Source: Sinomonas terrae
Lineage (GTDB): Bacteria; Actinomycetota; Actinomycetes; Actinomycetales; Micrococcaceae
Assembly (NCBI RefSeq): GCF_022539255.1
Contig: NZ_JAKZBV010000001.1
Coordinates: 1,302,001-1,366,000, forward strand
DNA: 64,000 bases
Direction: 5' to 3'
Both the position numbers and the translations under genes were made by a program. Below the pieces are notes generated by a model. That model had not been told where the DNA came from. It ran no database searches and worked only from the letters and a program-made list of their open reading frames with translations. Position 1 is the first letter of the stretch. Each line of letters opens with the position of its first letter. Positions 51,728-59,261 of the stretch are shown piece after piece.

Positions 51728-52801
51728 CTACCTGTGCTCTTGGACAAAGGGGCATTCGAAGACCGAGCCGAGGCCGTGGCCGACGGCGTTGAGGTAGCGG
51801 ATGATGATTCCGTAGGAGACCAGCAGCGATGTGGCCGTATAGGGGATCCCCTGCTGCGCGCAGTGCGCCCGGACCAGGGCCTCCGCGTGCCGGAGCGCGG
51901 GGCGGGGCATGGTCGGGAAGAGGTGGTGCTCGATCTGGCGGTTGAGCCCGCCCATGAGCAGGTCCATGAGACGCCCTCCGCGGATGTTGCGGGAGGCGAG
52001 GACCTGCCGGGTGAGGAAGTCCGCCTTCGAGGACGTCGGGAAGATCCTCATGCCCTTGTGGTTGGGGGCGAAAGTGGCGCCCATGTAGAGGCCGAAGACT
52101 CCCTGCTGGACCCCGACGAACGCCGCGGCGATTCCCGGCGGGAGCAGCCAGAAGGCCAGGGCGGGCACTGCGCAGGTGCGCGCTGCGAGGATGGCGATCT
52201 CGATTCGCCTGCGCTCGACCGGGGCCCGGCGGAAGAGGACCCTGAACGAGTCGACCTGCAGCGCGAAGCCCAGGAACGGCAGGACCGGGAAGAGCAGGTA
52301 GCCCTGGTGCCGGGTAATGAACCCGAGCCAGCTGGGCCGTGCTGCGGCGGCGGCGTCGTGGAAGGCGATCGTCCCGGGCTTGATGTCCGGGTCCTTGCCG
52401 ATCACGTTGGGGGTGGAATGGTGCTTCGAGTGCTTCTGCTGCCACATCGCGTAGCTGATCCCGGTCAGGGCGTTGCCCACAATCCGGGCGGACCATTCGT
52501 TGGCAGCCCACGAGGAGAAGACCTGCCGGTGCGCGGCCTCGTGGGCCAGGAACCCGAACTGCGTCATCAAGATCCCCAGACCCGCGGCGATCAGCAGCTG
52601 GAACCACGAGGCACCGATGAGCGCGAACCCTGTCCACGCCGCGGCCCAGGCCAGCACCAGGACGACGAAGAGGGCAGTGTAGTAGCCCCGCCGCCGCTCC
52701 AGGAGCCCGGCGGCGCGCACTTCCCTCTGCAGGGCCAAATAGCTGTCGACCACGCGGTTCGGGCGCGCGGCCCGTTCTTCTCGCTCGCTGTCTTGGGTCA
52801 T
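51728..52801 (-). CDS. Membrane fatty acid desaturase (acyl-lipid type)
   Basis: This 357-aa di-iron membrane desaturase introduces double bonds into acyl chains and adjusts membrane fluidity. All three histidine boxes are present: HEAAH in FGFLAHEAAHRQVFSS, HSKHH in MWQQKHSKHHSTPNVIGKD, and QxxHH in MGGLNRQIEHHLFPTMP. The last is the form seen in acyl-lipid/front-end-like desaturases. About four to six hydrophobic segments surround them (YYTALFVVLVLAWAAAWTGF). It is transcribed leftward and diverges from the SPFH gene with a 219-bp shared promoter region. An electron donor is not encoded nearby. Confidence 0.93.
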   Translation of the reverse strand: MTQDSEREERAARPNRVVDSYLALQREVRAAGLLERRRGYYTALFVVLVLAWAAAWTGFALIGASWFQLLIAAGLGILMTQFGFLAHEAAHRQVFSSWAANEWSARIVGNALTGISYAMWQQKHSKHHSTPNVIGKDPDIKPGTIAFHDAAAAARPSWLGFITRHQGYLLFPVLPFLGFALQVDSFRVLFRRAPVERRRIEIAILAARTCAVPALAFWLLPPGIAAAFVGVQQGVFGLYMGATFAPNHKGMRIFPTSSKADFLTRQVLASRNIRGGRLMDLLMGGLNRQIEHHLFPTMPRPALRHAEALVRAHCAQQGIPYTATSLLVSYGIIIRYLNAVGHGLGSVFECPFVQEHR

Positions 52802-53020
52802 GATTCCTCGAACCTCCGCAGGGGAGGTGGGCGAGAACCAGATTTCGCGGACTCTCCCCTTTCCCTCAGGCTACGCCTCCGCCCTCCCGGTGCCCACAGC
52901 CCGCCGAGCCCCCTTCCGGACGGGGCCAGTTTGCTTGTGGATGGGACAATGGGGCGAGGAGCGGCAACAGACGCCGAAAGGGCGCTCTGGGTGGTTCCGG
53001 AGATTAAGGAGGGGATCCCG

Positions 53021-53836
53021 ATGGGCCCCATCGCCTTGACAGTCCTGATCGTGGTCGTCGTGGCGTTGCTGATCGCGGCGAGGATGTCGATTCGCATCGT
53101 GCGCCAGTTCGAGCAGGGCGTCCTGTTCCGGCTCGGAAGAGTCGTGGGGGTGCGGCTGCCCGGATTCCGGCTTATCATCCCGGTCGTGGACCGCCTGCCC
53201 CTGGTGAGCCTGCGGATCGTGACGATGCCGATCCAGTCCCAGGGCATCATCACCCAGGACAACGTCAGCGTCGATGTCTCCGCCGTGGCCTACTACCGGG
53301 TCGTGGACGCGGTGAAGTCCGTTGTCGCGATCGAGAACGTAGCGGCCGCCATCGACCAGATCGCCCAGACCACCCTGCGCAAGGTCGTCGGCCGGCACAC
53401 CCTGGACCAGACCCTCTCGGAGACCGAGCGGATCAACCGGGACATCCGCCAGATCCTGGACGTACTGACGATCGAGTGGGGCGTGGAGGTGACCCTGGTG
53501 GAGCTGAAGGACATCCAGCTTCCCGAGAGCATGAAGCGGGCGATGGCCCGCCAGGCCGAGGCCGAGCGGGAGAAGAGGGCCAAGATCATCGCGGCCGAGG
53601 GGGAGGCGATCTCCGCCGCCGCGCTGGGCGAGGCCTCGGACACCATGATGGCCCACCCCTTAGCCCTGCAGCTGCGCAACCTGCAGAGCCTGGTGGAGAT
53701 CGGCGTCGACAAGAACACCACGGTCGTCTTCCCCGCCCCGCTGATGAGCACGATCGGTGAGCTCTCCGCGTTCCTGGCCCGGGAGAACCAGGCCGCCTCC
53801 TCCACCGACGGCAGGGCCCCGGTCAAAGCGGCCTGA
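53021..53836 (+). CDS. SPFH/Band 7 protein (stomatin/slipin family)
   Basis: This is a 271-aa membrane-microdomain scaffold. An N-terminal transmembrane segment (IALTVLIVVVVALLIAARM) is followed by the SPFH domain: VRQFEQGVLFRLGRVVGVRL, PGFRLIIPVVDRLPLVSLR, DNVSVDVSAVAYYRVVDAVK and WGVEVTLVELKDIQLPESMK. Then comes a coiled-coil AEAEREKRAKIIAAEGEAIS. The start is fixed by the strong AAGGAGGGG at 53006-53014. No NfeD partner gene is adjacent, unlike many slipins; the next gene is a DMT transporter 60 bp on. With the desaturase and lipid kinase it suggests an envelope-lipid function for the cluster. Confidence 0.93.
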   Translation: MGPIALTVLIVVVVALLIAARMSIRIVRQFEQGVLFRLGRVVGVRLPGFRLIIPVVDRLPLVSLRIVTMPIQSQGIITQDNVSVDVSAVAYYRVVDAVKSVVAIENVAAAIDQIAQTTLRKVVGRHTLDQTLSETERINRDIRQILDVLTIEWGVEVTLVELKDIQLPESMKRAMARQAEAEREKRAKIIAAEGEAISAAALGEASDTMMAHPLALQLRNLQSLVEIGVDKNTTVVFPAPLMSTIGELSAFLARENQAASSTDGRAPVKAA

Positions 53837-53896
53837 CCTGCCGGGCGCGGTTCGCAGCGCCTCGTGTGGAGCACCGGCGTGGGCTATCGTCGGGTC

Positions 53897-54838
53897 ATGG
53901 TGGCCGCCGCCGCGGAACGCGTCCTCACCTCGTACCATTGGCTGGGGATCCCGATCGCCCTGGCCGGGGCGCTGCTGCTCTCCCTGGGGACCCTGTTCCA
54001 GCACCGGGGCGTCCACGACAGCGCCGCCGCCCCCGCCCGGCGCGGCGGCACAGGCGGAGCCGGGGGCATGGGGGGCGGGCGGCTCCAGCGCCTGGTGCGC
54101 CGGCCCGCGTGGCTGGCGGGGACGGGCATGCTCGCCGGGGCGGTCGTCCTGCAGCTGACGGCCCTGCGCTTCTCCCCGCTGATCGTGGTCCAGCCCATCG
54201 GGGCCTTCGCCCTGGTCGTGACCTCCCTCGCGACCGCGCTGATGGCCCGGGCGGCGCCCGGGCGCAGGACCGTGGTCTCGGTCCTGCTGTGCGTGGCGGG
54301 GGTCGGGGCGTTCGTGACCGTGGCGGCCCTCTCGGCCCGGGATGCCCCGATCAGCGATTATCACCTGGTGGCCGTCCTGGTCCTCCTCGGCACCGTCCTG
54401 GCCCTCCTTGGCGTCGGGTTCGCCCTCTGGCGCCGCAGGTGGAACGCGATCGCCTACACCGTCGGGGCCGGGGTGCAGTTCGGGTTCGTCGCCGCGCTGG
54501 CCAAGACCGTCATCGCCAGGATCCTCCAGGGCGACTTCGAATGGCTTTCCCTGGCCTGCCTGGCAGGCCTTGGCGCCGCGGCCGGCTTCGGCGTGTACAT
54601 GGTCCAGAACGCCCACACCAGGGGAAGCTCCGAGCTCGTCGTGGCCGGGCTGACCGTGGTGGACCCGCTGGTCGCCGTCACCATCGGCATCACCGTCCTG
54701 GGCGAGGCGGATGCCGCACCGCCGGAGGCGTTCGCAGGGTTCATCCTCGCCGGCGCAATCGCGGTCGCCGGGGTGATCTCCCTGGCCACCGTGCACGCCA
54801 GAGGGGCCCACGGGCAGCAGCCGACCCCGCAGGGCTGA
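53897..54838 (+). CDS. DMT-superfamily membrane transporter
   Basis: This protein of about 313 aa has nine to ten hydrophobic helices in the drug/metabolite transporter layout (GIPIALAGALLLSLGTLFQH, SPLIVVQPIGAFALVVTSLA, VVDPLVAVTIGITVLGEADA). The overall pattern is that of small-molecule or NIPA-like carriers; the substrate is unknown. ATG 53897 is preferred over an in-frame ATG 33 bp upstream. It follows the SPFH gene by 60 bp, so they may be co-transcribed. A degraded copy of its C-terminal codons recurs at 57878-57990, showing that this part of the region was duplicated. Confidence 0.82.
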   Translation: MVAAAAERVLTSYHWLGIPIALAGALLLSLGTLFQHRGVHDSAAAPARRGGTGGAGGMGGGRLQRLVRRPAWLAGTGMLAGAVVLQLTALRFSPLIVVQPIGAFALVVTSLATALMARAAPGRRTVVSVLLCVAGVGAFVTVAALSARDAPISDYHLVAVLVLLGTVLALLGVGFALWRRRWNAIAYTVGAGVQFGFVAALAKTVIARILQGDFEWLSLACLAGLGAAAGFGVYMVQNAHTRGSSELVVAGLTVVDPLVAVTIGITVLGEADAAPPEAFAGFILAGAIAVAGVISLATVHARGAHGQQPTPQG

Positions 54839-55514
54839 GGCGGCGGTGGGGCGAGGCTGCGGCCTTGGAGTCCCCTCGCGTGCCCTGCCGTCCAGCCCGG
54901 CCACAGGCCTAGTCTGGGCCTGGGCTGGAACCACGCCTGGTGAAATCTCCGCGATGCGGTGACAGCCTGTAGGACCGGTGGCGTCTTTTCCGCCTTCCAC
55001 TCCCAAGACTGGAAGAGTTGAGCGACGGGGGACATCGTGAGCGGGGCGGGGCCGGCGCCCGCTCACGAGTCGCCGACACCCGCATGCCGAAGCTTGCGGC
55101 AGCATCCGGGGCATCATGGGGCGGATGCTGCCCGTTCAGGGAAAACCCTTCCCTCCTTGGGCGAATCGCCGCCCACCACACCCCTCGTCGCCGGGCAGCT
55201 GTGCGCGAGATGCTCCTCGCCCCCGCCGTGAAGCGATGATCCCGCTGCCCGCCCTCGAACCCCGGCGAGGCCTCCCCGCCTCACTGTCGGAGGCACGGCG
55301 CTTCCGTCATGCGGAAACGATGTAGACTGGCGGCTACGGGAGCCGATGCGCCTTCTGCCTCCACCTTTCGGAGGGAAGGCGGAGGCAGCCCCCCGCCGAC
55401 ACGTCTCCAGCGAAACCTCCAGCCGTGAATCCTCCGGCACTCCTTGCCGCGAGCGACCGCCCCGCATCCTCCCGCGGGGCCATCCAGAGAACGACTGAAG
55501 GACGTGGAACCACC
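54839..55514. other. Intergenic stretch before the first duplicated-module gene
   Basis: These 676 bp contain no gene I can support; open frames lack motifs and ribosome-binding sites. The segment around 54950-55030 and 55110-55240 is less GC-rich and could contain a promoter for the gene at 55515. No terminator hairpin is obvious. Confidence 0.4.
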
Positions 55515-55961
55515 ATGGACACCATCACCGAGTCTGCCCCCCGCCTGCCCGAGCAGGCCATAGCCCTCAACGCGATCGTCGCCAGCGCCCTGCCCTGGAA
55601 CCTGGGTACCGCCAGGGGCCCTTCGAAGTACACCGTCATGGTCGCCCTGAGCAGGCGGGCCGAGCCGTACGAGATCGACCTGATCCAGGACCCCTCCACC
55701 GTGCGGCGGCTGCGCAACGCGGGCTACGAGGGCGTCTACATCGCCATCGCCGGCCGGCGCCTGCTGGTGGAGAACACCAACCTCGAACAGCTCAGGGCGG
55801 GCCTGGCGCGCGAGCTCGCCCGCCTTTTCCGGGACGTCTCCATCGCGGCCCTGTCCCAGCACGGCCAGCGGCGCTCGGAGCTCGAGGCCCTGGTCCTGCT
55901 CGAACGGGACCGGAGGGAGGCGGTGGAGGCCCTCGCGGCAGGAGTCCGCTTCACCTGCTGA
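55515..55961 (+). CDS. Uncharacterised protein, copy A of a duplicated family
   Basis: This 148-aa soluble protein does not match a family I know. It is clearly paralogous to the protein at 58582-59055. Shared features in order are (K/R)YTVxxxLSRRxxPxEIxxIxD, an AGxxG turn, RRLLVENTNLEQLRAGLAR (RRLLITGTNLQELRNGLAR in the other), and an Ala-rich helix (VSIAALSQHGQ) leading to a charged coiled-coil-like end, ELEALVLLERDRREAVEALA. There is no Cys in the core, no signal peptide and no membrane helix. A microprotein with WDNEGGH follows 41 bp later, as it does after the paralogue. Confidence 0.7.
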   Translation: MDTITESAPRLPEQAIALNAIVASALPWNLGTARGPSKYTVMVALSRRAEPYEIDLIQDPSTVRRLRNAGYEGVYIAIAGRRLLVENTNLEQLRAGLARELARLFRDVSIAALSQHGQRRSELEALVLLERDRREAVEALAAGVRFTC

Positions 55962-56002
55962 CACCTGCCCCCGAACAGTTCCTGGAAGAGCAGGATTGCC
56001 GC

Positions 56003-56179
56003 ATGCCGGCAGAAACCGACCCGCGGGCCCGCTCGCCCCGGCGGTCAGGCCCGTGCTGCCGCGACGGCCACCGACGAGGTCCCCGCCCCGTCGACGAGGA
56101 CCCGCGCGAGCGCTGGGACAACGAGGGCGGCCACGACCGCAGACGCCCTGCGGGGGCGCCCAGGGCAGCGAGCCGCTGA
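56003..56179 (+). CDS. WDNEGGH microprotein, copy A
   Basis: This 58-aa basic, Arg/Pro-rich peptide starts at ATG 56003, 41 bp after copy A of the paralogue. Its core DPRERWDNEGGHDRRRPAGA aligns with EDEAWDNEGGHAPSAPRGG of the 64-aa protein at 59067-59261, which likewise follows the second paralogue. Outside the WDNEGGH core the two differ in charge (this one basic, the other acidic). The recurrence of the motif in the same position after both paralogues is the reason for calling it a gene. Its function is unknown. Confidence 0.5.
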   Translation: MPAETDPRARSPRRSGPCCRDGHRRGPRPVDEDPRERWDNEGGHDRRRPAGAPRAASR

Positions 56180-56249
56180 ACGCCCGGCCAGCTGTCCCCG
56201 ACATCCCAGTTGGCCGTGTTCTGAGTCGTCGACATCGTTGACGGTGAAG

Positions 56250-56901
56250 AAGGCCCGGGATCATGGTCAGCTGCCGTGCCGCGTGACGACGACGTGGCGG
56301 GTCGAAGGCATGCGGCCTCCCGCCGTGGGAGCCCTCCCGCCGAGGACCCCGGCAGGGCACGGCAGGGCCTGCCGGGCCCGATGCGGGGGACGCGAATCTG
56401 CTCCAGTGCGGCGGCCATCATGGTCGTGTCGTTCACGTTCCTGGCTGTGAGGACCCCGGCGAGCATCCTGCCCCTGCCGCAGCTTGGTCGTCAGGCCGCC
56501 GCGGGAGCGCCCGACCGCGTGGTCAGGCGGCTGCTGCCCCAGTTTCATGTAGTTCGACGGGGCCCTCTGTGTCGGGGGCGAGGTTCGCGCCGTGCTGGTG
56601 CACGCGCACGATCGTGGAGTCGAACGAGGCGATTCCAGTCCAGGTCCGCGGCGGCGTCGCCGCGTGCCTGGATGTCCCAGTTCCCGAACCGCTCCGGCAC
56701 GTCCCGCCATGGGGCACCCGTACGGAACTTCCACGCCACGCCCTCCACCACCAGCCGCCGCTCGGCCACCGGACGCCCATTGCCCTTCCAGCCAGGGAAC
56801 AGCGGCCCGATCGCAGCCCACACCTCATCGGAGACAACATCACGCTCGCCCATGCGCCCAGCCAAGCGCAGAACCAGCCCCACAATGTTTAGCAACACGC
56901 C
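56250..56901 (-). pseudogene. IS5-family transposase remnant
   Basis: On the minus strand, pieces of one IS5-type transposase lie in three frames: VVSDEVWAAIGPLFPGWKGN, VEGVAWKFRTGAPWRDVPER and FGNW; then FDSTIVRVHQHGANLAPDTE; then SRGGLTTKLRQG and ARNVNDTTMMAAALEQIRVP. The catalytic Asp of DSTIVR is visible, but the end with the last acidic residue is gone. The right end (reading inward from about 56901, GGGCGTGTTGCTAAACATTG) abuts the stop codon of the next gene. It is not functional. Confidence 0.82.
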
Positions 56902-57132
56902 CTAGCGGTCCCTGAGGGCTTCGGCGACCTCCTCCAGGCTCAGCCCGAAGCGCCTGGCCGGGTCGCCTGCCACCACCGAGTCCGTGCGAGGGTCCATGAG
57001 CCAATACGTCGGCTGCCCCTCCGCGGTCCCGGAGCGCTCCAGGCGGAGCCCCTTCTGTTCCGCCAGCCGCTGCATCCGGCGCTCGGCGTTCCCGTGGCGC
57101 GCCTCCGCGCCTCGCTCATCCTCGGTGCTCAT
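56902..57132 (-). CDS. Small conserved hypothetical protein of mobile DNA
   Basis: This 76-aa protein begins MSTEDERGAEARHGNAERRM. Its pattern, with RLAEQKGLRLERS, YWLMDPRTDSVVAG and RFGLSLEEVAEALRDR, matches a small hypothetical family frequent on actinobacterial plasmids, phages and ICEs (xxQGLRLxRS...Y.LVD...VVAG...LSLEEVxxxL). Its role is unknown. The IS5 remnant was inserted exactly at its stop codon, leaving the frame intact. It lies 29 bp downstream of the zinc-ribbon gene, probably in one leftward operon. Confidence 0.65.
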   Translation of the reverse strand: MSTEDERGAEARHGNAERRMQRLAEQKGLRLERSGTAEGQPTYWLMDPRTDSVVAGDPARRFGLSLEEVAEALRDR

Positions 57133-57161
57133 GGCCGTGCCTCCTGCCGTGTGGGCCGGGC

Positions 57162-57413
57162 CTAGGGGCCCGGCGGGTCGATCGCGCCAGGGAGACTGCG
57201 AAGCCCGGGGGGCTGTTCCTCCTGGTAGGGGTTCTCCGTCTCGCGGAACTTTGCCAGCACATCGGAAATGGGCCTCGACTCGCACTCCCTGCACACATCC
57301 ACAGCGCCCCGGCCCCAGATGCTGTCATAGACCCTGGTCAGTCCCTCCTTCGCGGTCTCGGCGCCGCAGAGGTCACAGGTGTTCGTGTAGACCGTCCTGC
57401 TCGTCCTGGCCAT
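57162..57413 (-). CDS. Small zinc-ribbon-like protein
   Basis: This 83-aa protein has two CxxC pairs, TNTCDLCGAETAKEGLTRVY and VDVCRECESRPISDVLA, spaced as in treble-clef or ribbon zinc sites. The C-terminus is Pro/Gly-rich. It could bind DNA or RNA or serve as a structural partner; I do not recognise a named family. It is the first gene of a leftward pair with the protein at 56902-57132, separated by 29 bp. Confidence 0.65.
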   Translation of the reverse strand: MARTSRTVYTNTCDLCGAETAKEGLTRVYDSIWGRGAVDVCRECESRPISDVLAKFRETENPYQEEQPPGLRSLPGAIDPPGP

Positions 57414-57877
57414 AAGAGGAGGGCTCCCTTCATCTGTGCCGAGCGTACGCCCTGCACCTGCCCCTGGGTAGCGGGCTGCGCACCGGCCGCCAGACGCTCC
57501 CCCAAGGGGCCCTCCTCCGGCCCGTCACCTGGATCGCGACCCCGGCCATCGAGAGGAGGGCGCGAGTGATGCTTGCGGTCGGGAGCCCGCGCGGCGCCGC
57601 GCAGGGGACGATGTCTTCCAGCCGGCAGAACGACCGGCGTCGGTCGTGCGTGGCAAGGACCGTAGCTGATGGCTGATACATCACCTCCACGGCGTGTCCG
57701 ATTCGGCAGCGTCTGCACCGCGATCGGCACGAGGGCCCGGGGTCCTACCGGTTCCTGCCTGCGAGGCAAGCGCACGTCGGGGAACCAGGGCCGGTCACTG
57801 CCTCTCAGCGGGCCCCGGCTGGGAGGGAATCGTGCAGGTTCATGACGCGTTGGTCCCGCCAAGACAGTCAAAGCCAC
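57414..57877. other. Stretch without a supportable gene
   Basis: These 464 bp upstream of the zinc-ribbon gene presumably contain its promoter. All other open frames look like GC-rich background. No repeats or structured elements were noted. Confidence 0.4.
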
Positions 57878-57990
57878 GCCGCCCCGCGGGAGGCGTTCGC
57901 GGGGGTCATCCCCGCCCCGGTCGCCGCGATCTCCCCGGCCGCCGTGCGCACCGGAGGGGCCCACTGGCACCGGCCCGGCCCTGGGCCGGT
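57878..57990 (+). pseudogene. Remnant of a DMT-transporter C-terminus
   Basis: The + strand here encodes AAPREAFAGVIPAPVAAISP and then AAVRTGGAHWHRPGP. It aligns with AAPPEAFAGFILAGAIAVAG...VHARGAHGQQP at the end of the DMT transporter (nucleotides about 54715-54830), with a small deletion. The rest of the transporter is missing. It lies before copy B of the paralogue/microprotein pair, as the intact transporter lies before copy A, which suggests one ancient tandem duplication of the three-gene unit. Confidence 0.6.
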
Positions 57991-58150
57991 GTCCTCGGTG
58001 CGGTGAGGGGGGCGGCACCGGTTCCGATGGAAGGAGCCCCGTCGCATCCCCTGCCCTCCGGCCGGTTTCGGGCGTAGCCTGATGCCAGGGGATCGGGCCC
58101 CAGGAGCCGCAGACCGGCCCGGGCGCCGACCCGCCAGAAGGGGGGGCGTC

Positions 58151-58537
58151 ATGGCCTCTGTACCGGTCAGTCCCGCGGGCCCGGAAGGACCGGAAGGCCC
58201 GCCTGAAGCCACAGCCCGGGGCGGGGCAGCACCCGGGTCCATGCCGGCCCCCTCCCCGGCCCGCGCGAAGAATCCCCCAACCACCAGGGCCGCGATGGTG
58301 TGGGCCGCCGCCGTGGTCGCCCTGCTGGCCCTGGTGCTGCTGATCGTCTTCATCCTGCAGAACCAGCAGCCCGCAAGGGTCCTGTTCCTGGGCCTGGAGG
58401 GCACCGTCGCCCTAGGCGTGGCGCTGCTGATCGCCGCCGTCGGCGGCGGGATCCTGGTCGCCGCGGCCGGCGCGGCCCGGATCGTCCAGCTCAGGTCCAA
58501 CGCCCGCAGGGCACGCAAGGCCGGCACCAAGCCGTAG
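58151..58537 (+). CDS. LapA-domain membrane protein
   Basis: This 128-aa protein has a disordered Pro/Gly/Ala-rich N-terminal 40 residues, then two hydrophobic helices (MVWAAAVVALLALVLLIVFI and GVALLIAAVGGGILVAAAGA) joined by LQNQQPARVLFLGLEGTV, the QNxxxVxxxFLG pattern of lipopolysaccharide-assembly-protein-A (DUF1049) domains. The C-terminus is basic (RIVQLRSNARRARKA). Such proteins are common in actinobacteria without LPS; their role is not established there. It precedes copy B of the duplicated family by 44 bp in the same direction. Confidence 0.85.
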   Translation: MASVPVSPAGPEGPEGPPEATARGGAAPGSMPAPSPARAKNPPTTRAAMVWAAAVVALLALVLLIVFILQNQQPARVLFLGLEGTVALGVALLIAAVGGGILVAAAGAARIVQLRSNARRARKAGTKP

Positions 58538-58581
58538 TTCCACCCCGGCGCCGGCACCGGCGCCACAGTCCAGGAAGAACC

Positions 58582-59055
58582 ATGCACACCATCCCAGAAC
58601 ACGCCGAGGGCCTCCCCGCCGCATCGGGCGACGCCGCGGGCCCGGGGGATCCCCTCCGGGTAACCGGCATCGTCCTCAGCTCGCTTCCCTCTGACACCCT
58701 CACCCCCGAGGGCCCCCAGCGGTACACCGTCACCGCGTCCCTCTCCCGACGCCCGGATCCCCTGGAGATCGAATCTATCCACGACGAAGCCACCCAGCGG
58801 CATCTGGAGGAGGCCGGCTTCGGCCAGGCGGGCCTGCGGCTCGCGGACCGCCGGCTGCTGATCACCGGCACCAACCTCCAGGAGCTCAGGAACGGCCTGG
58901 CGCGCGTCGTCGGGACCATCGTGCGCACCGCCACCCTGGCGGCCCTGGCGCAGAAGGAGCTCGCCCGCCAAGCGCGGGCGGACCTGGACGAGGCCGAGCG
59001 CGAGCGGATCCTGCGCGTGGCCGAGGCGGCGGCCGCCATCGACTTCGGCCCCTGA
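58582..59055 (+). CDS. Uncharacterised protein, copy B of a duplicated family
   Basis: This 157-aa paralogue of the protein at 55515-55961 has the same order of motifs: QRYTVTASLSRRPDPLEIES, then EEAGFGQAGLRLADRRLLIT, then GTNLQELRNGLARVVGTIVR, then an Ala-rich helix TLAALAQKELARQARADLDE ending in a charged coiled-coil-like tail. The N-terminal 40 residues are not shared. It is followed 11 bp later by the WDNEGGH microprotein gene, and then by the lipid kinase gene that overlaps it, so the four genes from 58151 to 60148 look like one operon. Confidence 0.72.
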   Translation: MHTIPEHAEGLPAASGDAAGPGDPLRVTGIVLSSLPSDTLTPEGPQRYTVTASLSRRPDPLEIESIHDEATQRHLEEAGFGQAGLRLADRRLLITGTNLQELRNGLARVVGTIVRTATLAALAQKELARQARADLDEAERERILRVAEAAAAIDFGP

Positions 59056-59066
59056 GGAGGGAAACC

Positions 59067-59261
59067 ATGGACGAAACCCGCAGCGCGAAGGGCCCGCGGC
59101 AGCCCGGAACCGACCAGATTCCCCAGCCCGCCCCCGAGCAGGCCCCCGGCGCCGAGACCGAGGCCGAGGACGAGGCCTGGGACAACGAGGGCGGACACGC
59201 CCCCTCCGCCCCCCGCGGGGGCGGGACCCCCGCCGCCCAGGAGCACAGCGGCCGAGGTTGA
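59067..59261 (+). CDS. WDNEGGH microprotein, copy B
   Basis: This 64-aa acidic, Pro/Ala-rich, probably disordered peptide has MDETRSAKGPRQPGTDQIPQ at the start and EDEAWDNEGGHAPSAPRGG in the second half. The WDNEGGH core is shared with the peptide at 56003-56179. GGAGG precedes the ATG at good spacing. Its TGA stop overlaps the TTG start of the lipid kinase gene (TTGA), so translation of the kinase is probably coupled to it. An adaptor or regulatory peptide is conceivable; nothing is known. Confidence 0.62.
   Translation: MDETRSAKGPRQPGTDQIPQPAPEQAPGAETEAEDEAWDNEGGHAPSAPRGGGTPAAQEHSGRG

Noticed and set aside
57430..57690. 86-codon minus-strand frame upstream of the zinc-ribbon gene
   Set aside because: No ribosome-binding site, no motif and Arg-rich composition; it is treated as background.
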